In this document: piece after piece, positions 16,747 to 26,326 of the stretch
Position numbering within the stretch: position 1 is the first letter of the stretch
How the letters are laid out: each line of letters begins with the position of its first letter
NCBI RefSeq assembly: GCF_900143085.1
Contig: NZ_FRCZ01000001.1
Coordinates: forward strand, 1,116,001 to 1,180,000
DNA from: Gracilibacillus kekensis
GTDB lineage: Bacteria; Bacillota; Bacilli; Bacillales; Amphibacillaceae
DNA: 64,000 nt
Reading direction: 5' to 3'
The notes under the pieces: generated by a model
What the model saw: the letters and a program-made list of their open reading frames with translations, nothing else
What the model was told of the DNA's origin: nothing
The model's database searches: none
Program-made: the position numbers and the translations under genes

Positions 16747-17612
16747 ATAAGGCTGAATTATTAGAGCGCATATCACATTTGGCAGTTTGGAAAAAAGGAG
16801 ATCAACGAGCACCACATAAACCACTACTGATTTTATATGCATTAGGGCAATGGCAGTTAACTCGTCAGAAGCATTTTTTATACGCCAATGCTAGGCCTAA
16901 ATTAGTAGAATTACTAATCGAATATGGTCCGAAACGGAAATCTTATCATCCTGAACAGCCTTTTGTTCGACTAGAGCGCGATGGCATCTGGGAATTGGAT
17001 AAACCGATTCTGATGAGTAGTTCATTTAATAAGGCATTGATAGACTACCATGTATCAGGAGGGTTTACCACGGAGGTCTATCAACTTCTAGAAACAGATG
17101 GTGCTCTTATTGATCAAATTGCTAATCTATTATTAGAGCTACATTTCCCTGAAACATTACATAATGAAATTTTACAAGCAGTCGGTTTACAATTAACGTA
17201 TTATCGACGAAGAAAAAGAGATCCTGAATTTAGGGAAAGAGTTCTAAGTGCCTATCAGCATCAATGTGCAATATGTGGATTTCAAGTGAAACTTAATCAA
17301 CAAGTGATTGGTCTTGAGGCGGCGCATATCAAGTGGCACAACATTGGAGGCCCTGATAGAGAGGAAAATGGATTGGCGTTATGCTCTCTGCATCATAAAT
17401 TATTCGACAGAGGAGTAGTTGCTATTTCGCATGATCATCAAATACATGTCTCAGAACAAGCAGTTGGAAATGAGACGTTTTATGATTATGTGAAGCGGTA
17501 TGATAAGCAACCACTGCACAGGCCGTTGCAACAAAGCTATTTTCCAAAGGAAGAATTTATCTATTGGCATGTGAAGGAAGTTTATAAAGGTGAGGTTGGG
17601 GATTTTATATAG
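16743..17612 (+). CDS. Sulfur-binding-domain HNH endonuclease (phosphorothioate-dependent type)
   Basis: A 289-residue protein with GTG start (AGGAGG 8 nt upstream, GTGA overlap with the previous stop). Residues 1-150 resemble the sulfur-binding domain of ScoMcrA-like enzymes (RAPHKPLLILYALGQWQL, then GPKRKSYHPEQPFVRLERDG). Residues 170-240 are an HNH nuclease: CAICGF, LEAAHIKWHNIGGPD, GLALCSLHHKLFDRG, with two Cys pairs holding a zinc and His as general base. Family members cut DNA near phosphorothioate or methylated sites. The last residues have no known feature. Placing this nuclease in a single coupled operon with McrB- and McrC-like subunits suggests joint or complementary restriction of modified DNA. 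Confidence 0.83.
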   Translation: MNKAELLERISHLAVWKKGDQRAPHKPLLILYALGQWQLTRQKHFLYANARPKLVELLIEYGPKRKSYHPEQPFVRLERDGIWELDKPILMSSSFNKALIDYHVSGGFTTEVYQLLETDGALIDQIANLLLELHFPETLHNEILQAVGLQLTYYRRRKRDPEFRERVLSAYQHQCAICGFQVKLNQQVIGLEAAHIKWHNIGGPDREENGLALCSLHHKLFDRGVVAISHDHQIHVSEQAVGNETFYDYVKRYDKQPLHRPLQQSYFPKEEFIYWHVKEVYKGEVGDFI

Positions 17613-17769
17613 GCTTTTATAGATTGTTAAAATAAGCTAACACGCTTCCTTATTAGGTGATATTTTGTGATCTTAATATTTATAAATATGAGAAAAAGAG
17701 GTACTTCCATCGCTAAGAAGCACCCCAAAAATTAAATGACAAACGAAATAATTCAGTTGAGTATATTAT

Positions 17770-19113
17770 TTATGACCCTGGTGTTGGTGTAGCTCTGAAT
17801 GCATTTACAGTCTTGTCCATAACAATCTGTGCATCACTTCCTGAATCAAGAATCGTATTTTGAAGTGAGTCTTTTTCCACCAATACTGTTGTTACAGTAA
17901 GCGGCTCTGATGATTCGGTAGTCAACAATGCGTCTACTTGCGCTGAGAAACAAGAATCACTTGTTTTGGCATGAACATCCGTTGCAACAACATGATTATT
18001 AGAAATATAATTTCCGTTACCTGAAACAATACGTATGATTACTGGGGTTGCACCTAACGGCTTGATATTCTGAGTATTAACTATTTTAGAAAAGTGATTA
18101 GCAATTACAGTATTATTATTACCACTGATATAAAGGAGACCATACACATCATCTAAACCATTGTCTATTCCCAGAAAAGGTGTCCAAGGTTCATGATCAC
18201 GTAAAAAGTGATTGGAAGAAACAAGGTTTTCAGAACAATTTTCCTTGAGTACGACCATTCCTGGATAAAATGAATGAAGTCTATTATTTGTGATACTAGA
18301 CCGTGTCACACCATCAAAATAGATACTGCTCGCACCTCGTGGAAAAACATTATTCGCTGTAATCAAAAGTCCACCAAAATTTTGAGCGTATATGGAATAT
18401 CCTTTAAAACCGGCACCTATCAAGTTATCGGTAATTTTTGAAGCCTGTCCCCAACCTCGTAGTTCTATACAGTTACCACATTCAGCTATGAAATTATCAT
18501 GTATTGTCAGTGCATCTGCATGATAAATAGTAATTCCATGCTCTAAATACACAAACCCCATGCCTGTAATCTTAAATGAGTCACAAGCACTTGCAACATA
18601 AATACCCGTTTTCCCGTTAGTGTATGTGTTTTCCGGAGCTGTTTCTACTGAACCATCTTCAATAAAATGCAAACCATCGATACAAAAATCAGAAAACTCT
18701 ACTGAACTTATTCGAGGACTTCCACTTCGTTCAATATAAAATGCAGCTCCTTTATATTCCTCTTCATCTACTTCTGGGGGAATATCTACGAGTATGCGAC
18801 TTCCTCCCGGCCACAACTCATGCATATCCGCCCATTCATTCTCAGAAGTATTAAAACGAATACTAGAAGATGTAAACCCGTGTCCAGAACCCATAATTTT
18901 AAGATAACTGATGTCTATAACTACTTGATTGACAAGATGATAATCGCCTGGGGGAATATAGATAACCGCACCCGGCTTTCCGCCTTTATTTACATCTGTA
19001 TCTGTTTGCCTACTTTTAATATCTGCTATAATGCTATTGATTACCTCTCCAATATCCTCATACGGATTACCGACAGACCAATCCGTTACGTCATAATAAT
19101 TTTTACTAGTCAT
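17770..19113 (-). CDS. Difructose anhydride III hydrolase or inulin fructotransferase
   Basis: A 447-residue right-handed beta-helix protein closely resembling the Arthrobacter enzymes that make or split difructose anhydrides (DVTDWSVGNPYEDIG, PGAVIYIPPGDYHL, GSGHGFTSSSIRFNT, YSIYAQNFGGLLITANN). An Asp/Glu pair 11 residues apart (HDNFIAECGNCIEL; D206 and E217) matches the catalytic pair reported for both enzyme types. No signal peptide is present; secreted inulin fructotransferases have one, whereas the DFA III hydrolase is intracellular, and the operon carries a sugar importer. I therefore favour DFA III hydrolase, giving inulobiose, but fructotransferase is not excluded. It is the last gene of the operon and has AGGAGG before its start. 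Confidence 0.85.
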   Translation of the reverse strand: MTSKNYYDVTDWSVGNPYEDIGEVINSIIADIKSRQTDTDVNKGGKPGAVIYIPPGDYHLVNQVVIDISYLKIMGSGHGFTSSSIRFNTSENEWADMHELWPGGSRILVDIPPEVDEEEYKGAAFYIERSGSPRISSVEFSDFCIDGLHFIEDGSVETAPENTYTNGKTGIYVASACDSFKITGMGFVYLEHGITIYHADALTIHDNFIAECGNCIELRGWGQASKITDNLIGAGFKGYSIYAQNFGGLLITANNVFPRGASSIYFDGVTRSSITNNRLHSFYPGMVVLKENCSENLVSSNHFLRDHEPWTPFLGIDNGLDDVYGLLYISGNNNTVIANHFSKIVNTQNIKPLGATPVIIRIVSGNGNYISNNHVVATDVHAKTSDSCFSAQVDALLTTESSEPLTVTTVLVEKDSLQNTILDSGSDAQIVMDKTVNAFRATPTPGS

Positions 19114-19229
19114 AATGAAATCCTCCTATCCTTTTAATGTTTATTCATATTCTACTTTTGCCTTGATATAACCGGAAGTAATGCATTACGAATTCTTGAA
19201 AAAGCTCGTGGAAGGTAGCGACTATCCAC

Positions 19230-20105
19230 TTATTCTTTTAACGCCTTTAAGGCCAACCCAAAGTTACCAATCGTTGCGGAGCCGTTGTTTTTGATGCTTG
19301 GTCGAACGATGAGATCTTCTAAATCTGGTGTGGCAACGTAGTTATTGTTAAATTGTTTGAAATATTCGCGAACCTTCGCCATATCCGTTTCTTGGAGGAC
19401 AGAACCACCGAACACAATTTTCTCTGGTGCCATGTTCACGAAAGTATTAAAGGCAATTTGCCCTGCATAGTAAGAGATAAAATCAAAAACCTTGTGATCT
19501 CGAGGGATTTTTTCTCCTTTAATCCCCGTTCGCCCTTCTAATGTTGGACCAGCAGCAAGTCCTTCAAAACAATGATTGCTGTGGAAAGGACAACCACCCA
19601 CATACGCATCTTCAGGGTGCGCAATAACCGTCGCATGGCCCATTTCAGAGTGAGCGATTCCACTTATAAACTGCCCACCTTGTATAGCACCACCACCAAC
19701 ACCCGTACCTAACGTGAAATAAACCACCGAATCAGCACCACTCGCAGAACCCTTTGTATACTCTCCGTAAGCTGAAGAATTTACATCCGTGGTGAAATAC
19801 ATCGGGATATCAAAGGCTGCTTTTAAGGTTCCTAAAAAATCAAATCCAGACCATTCCTCTTTAGGGGTATTTAACACATGCCCATATGTTTTCGAATCTA
19901 CGTTCACATCAATCGGACCAAAGGAACCAATGCCAATAGCCGCTACCTCAAAGAATTTAAAGAAATTAATCACCTTTGCAAGCGTTTCTTCCGGTGTTGT
20001 CGTTGGAAACTGTGTTATTTCCTTTACATTGAAATCGAAATCCGCCACGGCAACAACAAACTTCGTCCCTCCTGCCTCAATCGAGCCTAATAATTTCTCC
20101 GTCAT
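19230..20105 (-). CDS. scrK: Fructokinase, ROK family
   Basis: A 291-residue ROK kinase. Residues 7-15 carry the ATP-binding start (GSIEAGGTKFV), GTGVGGGAIQGG follows, and a zinc-binding stretch GHATVI(x)HPEDAYVGGCPFHSNHC holds His and three Cys as in B. subtilis fructokinases. It phosphorylates fructose to fructose 6-phosphate in the cytoplasm. It lies between the GH32 enzyme and the difructose-anhydride enzyme on the same strand, so it would use fructose released by them. Confidence 0.88.
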   Translation of the reverse strand: MTEKLLGSIEAGGTKFVVAVADFDFNVKEITQFPTTTPEETLAKVINFFKFFEVAAIGIGSFGPIDVNVDSKTYGHVLNTPKEEWSGFDFLGTLKAAFDIPMYFTTDVNSSAYGEYTKGSASGADSVVYFTLGTGVGGGAIQGGQFISGIAHSEMGHATVIAHPEDAYVGGCPFHSNHCFEGLAAGPTLEGRTGIKGEKIPRDHKVFDFISYYAGQIAFNTFVNMAPEKIVFGGSVLQETDMAKVREYFKQFNNNYVATPDLEDLIVRPSIKNNGSATIGNFGLALKALKE

Positions 20106-20162
20106 GACAACTTTGCTCCTTTTCTTTCACTCAATTCTATGAAACTCCTATAAGAGAATAAT

Positions 20163-21638
20163 TTATTCTTTCCATACGGATCGTAAAGACCATTTATCTG
20201 CCTTTACTATTCTTGCTTTTCCCTTTTCAGCAAATAAATCTACTTCTTTACTAGAAGCGTCAGGATATATCCTATTTGTTATAACTTGCTCTCCATGATT
20301 CACAAATACCTCTATTGATGTCTTATCAAGAAATACTCTTAAGTTCAATTTCCCGTTAGCTTCAATATTATAAGGTGCCTTATAAACTCCACTCTCTCCT
20401 TTACCAGCTAATGTTAAGTCCACAATAACTTCCTCATTAATCGTATCTATTTTAATAATTGTTTTTTCTGATCTATCTATAGAGCATCTTAAATGTAGAC
20501 CAAATACCGGTGAATCTGAATTAATTATATCAAAGTCCATGCATAACTCAGTTGCAATGCCATCGAACTTGGAAAACCTGTTCACTCCATGTATTTCAAA
20601 ATCTTCAATGTGATGATGATCCGTTCTTAAGGCTTTTAATTCTTCAATTGGCTGTTGTATAAAAACTCCGTTATGATTATATGTTAATTCTCTAGGAATG
20701 GTCATAGCACCAACCCAACCATCCTCCTCAGATGGTCGCTTTGAAAACCACATGTCCATCCACCCCATCATTATTCGTCTTCCTTTTTCATCTTTCAATG
20801 TCTGAGGGGCGTAAAAATCATGACCATAATCCAAGAGCATACTTCTTTCTTGGGAGAATTTTGCGGCTTTGTAATCCATCTCACCAAAAATAATAATAGG
20901 CTTTTCATTTTTCTCCCCATACATCGGAGACAATATAAGAGCATGTTCTTTTTCTAATGGAAATAGGTCTGGACATTCCCACATGTCTCCTTGTTCACCA
21001 TTACTCTCAGCTACTACACCCTTATATGTCCAATCTATTAAATTAGATGATTGATAAAAGAGAGCTTTTCCTTTCCCATCCTTTTTAGAACCTACTACCA
21101 TATAATATTGATTATCATATTGCCAGACCTTAGGATCACGAAAATCCTTTGAACCATCTTTTGGAAAATGATCAATGATAGGATTTTGACTTTCCTTTGT
21201 GAAATGTATACCATCTGCACTTTTAGCTATACACTGAACTTGCATAGGGTCACGTTCAATAGAATGCCCCGTATAAATTAAATACAATTCATTATCTTTT
21301 TCAATTGCACTACCTGAGAAACAGCCATGATCATCCAATGTACCATTATCATAAAATTCAGAAGGTGCTAATGCTACGGGTAAATGTTCCCAATTCACTA
21401 AATCTTTACTTATTGCATGCCCCCAATGCATTGGCCCCCACACAGGTTCATAAGGATAATGTTGATAGAATAAATGATAGTCACCTTTATATTGAACCAG
21501 TCCATTCGGATCGTTCATCCAACCTACAGGTGGCATCATATGATAATTCAATCGATATTTTGTATTTCCCACTTTATTTTCCTGTTGCTTAATATACTTA
21601 GTTGCTTGATTAACTTGTTCACTATGATTTTGTGTCAT
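20163..21638 (-). CDS. GH32 beta-fructosidase (sucrose or inulobiose hydrolase)
   Basis: About 491 residues from the ATG at 21638, chosen because AAAGGGG lies 9 nt before it; an ATG 30 nt upstream is less supported. The five-blade propeller signatures are all present: WMNDPNG (nucleophile Asp), FRDPKV (transition-state Asp), ECPD (acid/base Glu). A C-terminal beta-sandwich follows. No signal peptide, so it acts on sugars already imported. Context (importer, fructokinase, DFA enzyme) suggests it hydrolyses inulobiose or short fructans to fructose; sucrose or sucrose 6-phosphate remain possible substrates. Confidence 0.87.
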   Translation of the reverse strand: MTQNHSEQVNQATKYIKQQENKVGNTKYRLNYHMMPPVGWMNDPNGLVQYKGDYHLFYQHYPYEPVWGPMHWGHAISKDLVNWEHLPVALAPSEFYDNGTLDDHGCFSGSAIEKDNELYLIYTGHSIERDPMQVQCIAKSADGIHFTKESQNPIIDHFPKDGSKDFRDPKVWQYDNQYYMVVGSKKDGKGKALFYQSSNLIDWTYKGVVAESNGEQGDMWECPDLFPLEKEHALILSPMYGEKNEKPIIIFGEMDYKAAKFSQERSMLLDYGHDFYAPQTLKDEKGRRIMMGWMDMWFSKRPSEEDGWVGAMTIPRELTYNHNGVFIQQPIEELKALRTDHHHIEDFEIHGVNRFSKFDGIATELCMDFDIINSDSPVFGLHLRCSIDRSEKTIIKIDTINEEVIVDLTLAGKGESGVYKAPYNIEANGKLNLRVFLDKTSIEVFVNHGEQVITNRIYPDASSKEVDLFAEKGKARIVKADKWSLRSVWKE

Positions 21639-21676
21639 AAAGTTGTCCCCTTTACTTTGATGTAACAATAAATTCT

Positions 21677-22549
21677 CTATCCTTTAACAGATCCTAATGT
21701 CATTCCACTTACAATATATCTTTGAACTAATATGGAAAATATCATTACCGGTAAACTGAAACTAACCGCTGCAGCTGTCATGGGACCAAGATCTAGGTTA
21801 TATGCAGTTAAAAATTCAGAAATTCCAACGGTAGCTGTTTTAGCATTTGTGCTAGTTAATAGTAAAGCAAATAAAAAATCATTCCATGCTAGCATAAAAC
21901 AAAATATTGACGTAGTTGCCAAACCGGGTAAAGATACTGGTAATATTACTTTTAAAAAAGATGTGAAAATATTACATCCATCTATTCTTGCCGCTTCATC
22001 AAATTCTTTCGGAATATTATTAAAAAATCCCATCATTAGCCATATTGCAAAAGGAACATTTATGCTTGTATAGGTTATAATTAAGGCGGCATGAGTATCT
22101 ATTAAACCCATTGAATTAATAATAATGTACATCGGAATCGCAATACTGATCATAGGGACCATGCGAATACATAAGGTGATTAAAAGAAATACATTTCCTA
22201 ACTTCGATGAAAACCTTGCTAACCCATATGCTGCTAATGCACCTAAGAAAACAGACAAAACCGTACTAACAAAAGCCGTAATAAAACTATTAAAAAAGTA
22301 ACTTAAAATTGGCATCTGATTAAACATAGAAATATAATTCTCTATAGATAATTCTCTAGGAAAAAAAGTTGGAGAATTACTGATTGCTTCTGAAGATGGC
22401 TTAATAGAAGTGAGAATAATATATATATATGGACTTATAAACAACAGTGCTAGTATGGTTGTAATAATACCTATAAACTGTTTATTATATTTTCTAATCC
22501 ACTGAAACAGTGATTTTTTATCTTGAGTTGTATTTGTTAAAGATTCCAT
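21677..22549 (-). CDS. Sugar ABC transporter permease, MalG type
   Basis: A 290-residue inner-membrane protein with six predicted helices. The cytoplasmic EAA loop reads EAARIDGCNIFTSFLKVILP, the contact point for the ATPase. The short N-terminal tail and periplasmic region fit the MalG/LacG type. It lies between the partner permease and GH32 gene. No ATPase gene is in the operon, so a shared MsmX-like ATPase is presumably recruited, as in Bacillus carbohydrate importers of this family. Confidence 0.9.
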   Translation of the reverse strand: MESLTNTTQDKKSLFQWIRKYNKQFIGIITTILALLFISPYIYIILTSIKPSSEAISNSPTFFPRELSIENYISMFNQMPILSYFFNSFITAFVSTVLSVFLGALAAYGLARFSSKLGNVFLLITLCIRMVPMISIAIPMYIIINSMGLIDTHAALIITYTSINVPFAIWLMMGFFNNIPKEFDEAARIDGCNIFTSFLKVILPVSLPGLATTSIFCFMLAWNDFLFALLLTSTNAKTATVGISEFLTAYNLDLGPMTAAAVSFSLPVMIFSILVQRYIVSGMTLGSVKG

Positions 22550-22563
22550 TTTACATCTCCTCT

Positions 22564-23445
22564 CTATTTTTTGTTTGCTTTAAACATACTTATAAGGAAG
22601 TAAGAGCTAAGTAACAATAGAAGAATAATAAACAGCACTGCCATTGCGCTAGACTCACCAACTTCACCATATCTAGTTAATGTTTTATACATGTAGGTAC
22701 TTAACACTTCCGATGAATTAGCAGGTCCACCTTGCGTTAAAACCCAAACAATATCAAATGTTCTGGCAGCATCCACAGTTCTTATTAAAATCGCTACAAC
22801 CAGTACTGGAAGTAAAGATGGTAATGTAATATAAAAAAATGTTTTGATTTTATTAGCACCATCTATTTTTGCTGACTCGTACAATGTAACTGGAATTCCT
22901 TGTAAGCCAGCGAGCAGTACTAGCATCATAAATGGGGTAGTCAACCAAATATCAGCAATAATAGTCGAAAGTAATGCCGTCCTATCATCTGATAACCATT
23001 GAATTGCATTTCTACTCGAAGTGATATTAAAGTCATATAATAATTGATTAACAATACCAAATTGACTGTTCAGCATAAATTTCCATATTAAACCTGAAAC
23101 TAATGGCGCAATCATTAATGGACTCAACAAAATTGTTCTAACAAAACCATGGCCTTTAAAGCCAGTATTTAATAACATAGCGAAAAATAACCCTAGCAAT
23201 AGTTCTGCACTTACTGCAACAACAACATAAATTAGTGTATTAGTTGTTGCCCCCAAAAAACGATCCGATGTAATAGATTCTATATAATTACTTATACCTA
23301 CAAAGGTTCCTGAATCTTGTGAGATCATATCTACTTGAAAAAAACTATCTTTTATTAAAAGCATTACAGGAAAAAGTAAGAAGATGAGCATGAAAATACC
23401 TGCTGGTGCGAAGAATAAAAAGGATACTTTTGCTTCTTTTGTCAT
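22564..23445 (-). CDS. Sugar ABC transporter permease, MalF type
   Basis: A 293-residue protein with six helices and the EAA loop ESAKIDGANKIKTFFYITLP. It starts with a long first segment (FFAPAGIFMLIFLLFPVMLL). It pairs with the permease at 21677-22549, 14 nt away, to form the import channel for the sugar bound by the lipoprotein encoded just upstream. Confidence 0.9.
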   Translation of the reverse strand: MTKEAKVSFLFFAPAGIFMLIFLLFPVMLLIKDSFFQVDMISQDSGTFVGISNYIESITSDRFLGATTNTLIYVVVAVSAELLLGLFFAMLLNTGFKGHGFVRTILLSPLMIAPLVSGLIWKFMLNSQFGIVNQLLYDFNITSSRNAIQWLSDDRTALLSTIIADIWLTTPFMMLVLLAGLQGIPVTLYESAKIDGANKIKTFFYITLPSLLPVLVVAILIRTVDAARTFDIVWVLTQGGPANSSEVLSTYMYKTLTRYGEVGESSAMAVLFIILLLLLSSYFLISMFKANKK

Positions 23446-23479
23446 ATAATCACTCTCCTTCTATGATGATTTGATTGAG

Positions 23480-23509
23480 AAAAGGATAGGAAGTTAACCT
23501 ATCCTTTTT
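23480..23509 (-). terminator. Attenuating hairpin between binding-protein and permease genes
   Basis: AAAAGGATAGG pairs with CCTATCCTTTTT around AAGTTAA. A stem of this kind after the solute-binding-protein gene usually causes partial termination or protects the 3' end, so that more binding protein than permease is made. Confidence 0.65.
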
Positions 23510-23519
23510 CATCTTTTTT

Positions 23520-24869
23520 TTAATTTACAATTCCTTCGATTATTTCATTTGCTTCATCTAAGGCCTCTTGAGCTGTAAGCTCTCCACCAAGTACTTTTTG
23601 TATTGCAGGAATTAACGCTTCACTTTCAATTTCTTGCCATTGATCAGTTGAGGGGCGATTTTGAGTTTGTTCAGCGTTCAATGTTTTAGCCAATGGTGTT
23701 AAATGAGAATATTTTTCTTCTTTTCCATACTCTTCAAACACAGATTGTCTTGCTGCTACGCCTAAAGCATCTGCATACAGTTCATTTTTCTCATACATAA
23801 ACTCTAAATACTTTTTAGCCATATCCTTTTTGTTAGATGAAGATGGAATTACTTGATACCAAGGTCCCGGTACAACACCAATGCCTTCCTCGCCCGCAAT
23901 CATTGGAGCAGCGCCAACTTTCCCAGCTACATCAGACGTATCGGGATCATTTGCTGGTACATAGAAATGTCCCCATGCTAACATCATTGCTAAGTTTCCG
24001 TTATAAAATAATTCTGCTGTTTCAGCTGAAGCCGTTTCCAAAGTATTTTCAGGAACAGAACCCTCTGTTGAAACTAAGTCATTCAACATATTTAATGCAT
24101 CTACATGATATTGATCGTTAACTATCACTTCTCCATTATCATCCAATACCAAATTATCTGCTCCCGCTTGTGTTACGTGGTCTAACCAACTTGCTACTGA
24201 ATCACCTGAACTCGCACCAAAAACACTAGTTCCATACAGTTCAGGATAATCTTCATTATTACCAAAAAAGCTTGCAATATCTTTGTATTGTTCCCAATCT
24301 CCTGGTGGCGCTAATTCATAACCAAACTCAGCTTCAAATGCGCTTTTATTGTTTTCGTCTTCAAATAGATCTTTTCTATATAATAAAATTTTAGAATTGG
24401 TCCATGTCGGTAATCCGTAAACATTGTCTTCAATTGTTGCACCGTCAATTAAACCTGGAAATAGGTCTGCGCTTATTTCATCCGTGACGATGTCTTGGAT
24501 AGGTTCTAACCCTTCATAAAGTGCTGGGAGCCAAATTGTATCAATGGTGGCAACATCAAAAGCACCTGACCCTGTTGTTAATTCGGTTCTCATTCGATCG
24601 TACACACCTGTATATGGTACAGATTCAATAATCACATCATAACCAGTTTCTTCTTTAAAAGAATCACGTGTTTCTTCAGCTACTGCTTCTGCTGGACTTC
24701 CACCTTCAACTAGTACTGTCAATTTTTTACCTTCGTTATTTTCTTCATTTTCACTGTTTTCTCCTTCGTCATTGCTTTCATTTGATGTACTATCGTTATT
24801 GTCACCACATGCTGATAACAACAAACCAACAAATAATAAAGTAATTAGAAATAATAATTTCTTATTCAT
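23520..24869 (-). CDS. Sugar-binding lipoprotein of the fructan-type ABC importer
   Basis: A 449-residue extracytoplasmic solute-binding protein (family 1). The N-terminus is a lipoprotein signal (FVGLLLSACGD, Cys about 21) followed by an Asp/Asn/Glu/Ser linker. The mature part has the family signature around DVATIDTIWLPALYEG. GGAGG precedes the ATG. The intended substrate cannot be read from sequence; the operon suggests a difructose anhydride or short inulin oligomer. The gene is first in the six-gene operon and is preceded by an exact 28-bp LacI-type operator. Confidence 0.9.
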   Translation of the reverse strand: MNKKLLFLITLLFVGLLLSACGDNNDSTSNESNDEGENSENEENNEGKKLTVLVEGGSPAEAVAEETRDSFKEETGYDVIIESVPYTGVYDRMRTELTTGSGAFDVATIDTIWLPALYEGLEPIQDIVTDEISADLFPGLIDGATIEDNVYGLPTWTNSKILLYRKDLFEDENNKSAFEAEFGYELAPPGDWEQYKDIASFFGNNEDYPELYGTSVFGASSGDSVASWLDHVTQAGADNLVLDDNGEVIVNDQYHVDALNMLNDLVSTEGSVPENTLETASAETAELFYNGNLAMMLAWGHFYVPANDPDTSDVAGKVGAAPMIAGEEGIGVVPGPWYQVIPSSSNKKDMAKKYLEFMYEKNELYADALGVAARQSVFEEYGKEEKYSHLTPLAKTLNAEQTQNRPSTDQWQEIESEALIPAIQKVLGGELTAQEALDEANEIIEGIVN

Positions 24870-25067
24870 ATGATTAACCTCCGTAAAATGTATTTTTATT
24901 TATCCCAATGCTTGTGTTCCGACCATCACCTAGGCAAATATCAAGGTGCATAACATCATGTTGTTCCAAACGCACTATTTGGTTTCCATACATTCAATTA
25001 ATTTCATCCTCCCACAAATTTATTATAATATTTATATAAAAAAGCAATTTGCTTTTTATATGCACTT

Positions 25068-25095
25068 ATTTAATCGATTACGTAATCGATTAAAT
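25068..25095. promoter_or_regulatory. Operator for the LacI-family regulator of the fructan operon
   Basis: A perfect 28-bp palindrome centred at 25081/25082. Each half reads ATTTAATCGATTAC, and the core is GATTAC-GTAATC. It lies about 200 bp before the sugar-binding-protein start and just downstream of the LacI gene stop, and resembles the site at 26162-26189. Confidence 0.8.
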
Positions 25096-25115
25096 AATAG
25101 AGTGAAAAAACCTTT

Positions 25116-26138
25116 TTAAATAGATTCTCTCACTTTAAGCTGAGCTTTCAATTTGATATGGTTCGCTTTTTCTTGATTTTTATTATTTATACGATTCAAA
25201 ATACATTCAGCAGCTTTATACCCGATTTCGAATGCTGGTTGGTTTACTACAGATAATGGAGGTGTAGTTATTTTAGTCCAATCATAATTGTCATATCCAA
25301 TCACAGCAATATCTTTTGGCATTTTCAAACCGTTATCTTGAATACATTTAACAGAACCCATTGTCATAATATTATTGGCAATAAATAAGGCATCAATTTG
25401 ATTAGCTATGAGCTTCTCCGTCAGTTCATAACCTGAGCTAAAAGAAGATAGTCCTAATTCAATAAACTTGTCGTTAAACGGAATATGATTATCTTTTAGT
25501 GCTTGTTTGTAGCCTTCAAATCTTTCATTTGTTGTAGTAATACCTAACTCAGAACTGATAAAACCAATTTTCTTATAGCCTGAAGTCACTAATTTCGTCA
25601 CACCATCGTATGTTCCTTGGAAATTATCAACCAATACATAATCACCTTCATAATTAATAGGTAACCTATCTATCATTACGATAGGGAATTGATTGTCTAA
25701 TACTTCTTGAATGTGGTCAAAATCATCATTTGTCGGTGCTAGTATTAATCCATCGACTAATTGGGTATTGAACATTTTCATTCTGTTTATTTCCTCTTGC
25801 ATATCTTCCTTAGAGTTACTTAATATTAAGTTATATCCTTTACTATTTAAATTCGCCTCTATACCCTCAGCAATTGACATAAAAAATGATTTAGAAGTAT
25901 CATCTTTTTTTACAGGAATCAAAAATCCAATCGTATTGGTTTTCGTACTTCTCAAGCTCCTAGCAGCAGAATTTGGACGATAATCTAGTTCCTGCATAAC
26001 TTGTTCTACTTTTTCAGTAACTTTGGGAGAGACATATCTTGTACCATTAATCACATGTGATACAGTTGCTGTTGAAACATTAGCTCTTTCAGCAACATCT
26101 TTAATTCTTATATTTTTCTTCGAGTTAACGCTTACCAT
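25116..26138 (-). CDS. LacI-family repressor of the fructan operon
   Basis: A 340-residue regulator. The N-terminal helix-turn-helix and hinge are clear (IRIKDVAERANVSTATVSHV, NGTRYVSP, YRPNSAARSLRS), followed by a periplasmic-binding-protein-like effector domain. Related operators lie on both sides: a 28-bp perfect palindrome before the sugar operon and an imperfect one upstream of its own gene. This indicates repression of the operon and of itself, released by an imported sugar or its product. Confidence 0.9.
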   Translation of the reverse strand: MVSVNSKKNIRIKDVAERANVSTATVSHVINGTRYVSPKVTEKVEQVMQELDYRPNSAARSLRSTKTNTIGFLIPVKKDDTSKSFFMSIAEGIEANLNSKGYNLILSNSKEDMQEEINRMKMFNTQLVDGLILAPTNDDFDHIQEVLDNQFPIVMIDRLPINYEGDYVLVDNFQGTYDGVTKLVTSGYKKIGFISSELGITTTNERFEGYKQALKDNHIPFNDKFIELGLSSFSSGYELTEKLIANQIDALFIANNIMTMGSVKCIQDNGLKMPKDIAVIGYDNYDWTKITTPPLSVVNQPAFEIGYKAAECILNRINNKNQEKANHIKLKAQLKVRESI

Positions 26139-26161
26139 ATACTCACTTCCAACACCTTTTA

Positions 26162-26189
26162 TTGTAATCGTTTACGTAATCGATTAACT
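26162..26189. promoter_or_regulatory. Second operator, upstream of the LacI gene
   Basis: TAATCGTTTAC-GTAATCGATTA, the same core as at 25068 with three mismatches in the outer part. It lies 24-50 nt before the LacI start, consistent with self-repression. Confidence 0.7.
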
Positions 26190-26326
26190 GAATTATAATA
26201 TCTTTTCTTTTTATAGTCAATACTTTATTTATTCATAAGTTCTATTCACTACATAGATATAGGATGTAATTCCTTTATATATAATGTGAAATAATAATGA
26301 GTTGTTGATTGATCAAATAAAAGTAA

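Noticed and set aside
17770-19113. Pectate lyase or generic beta-helix phage tail protein
   Set aside because: The conserved blocks and Asp/Glu pair match inulin fructotransferase/DFA III hydrolase, and the operon is for fructose sugars.
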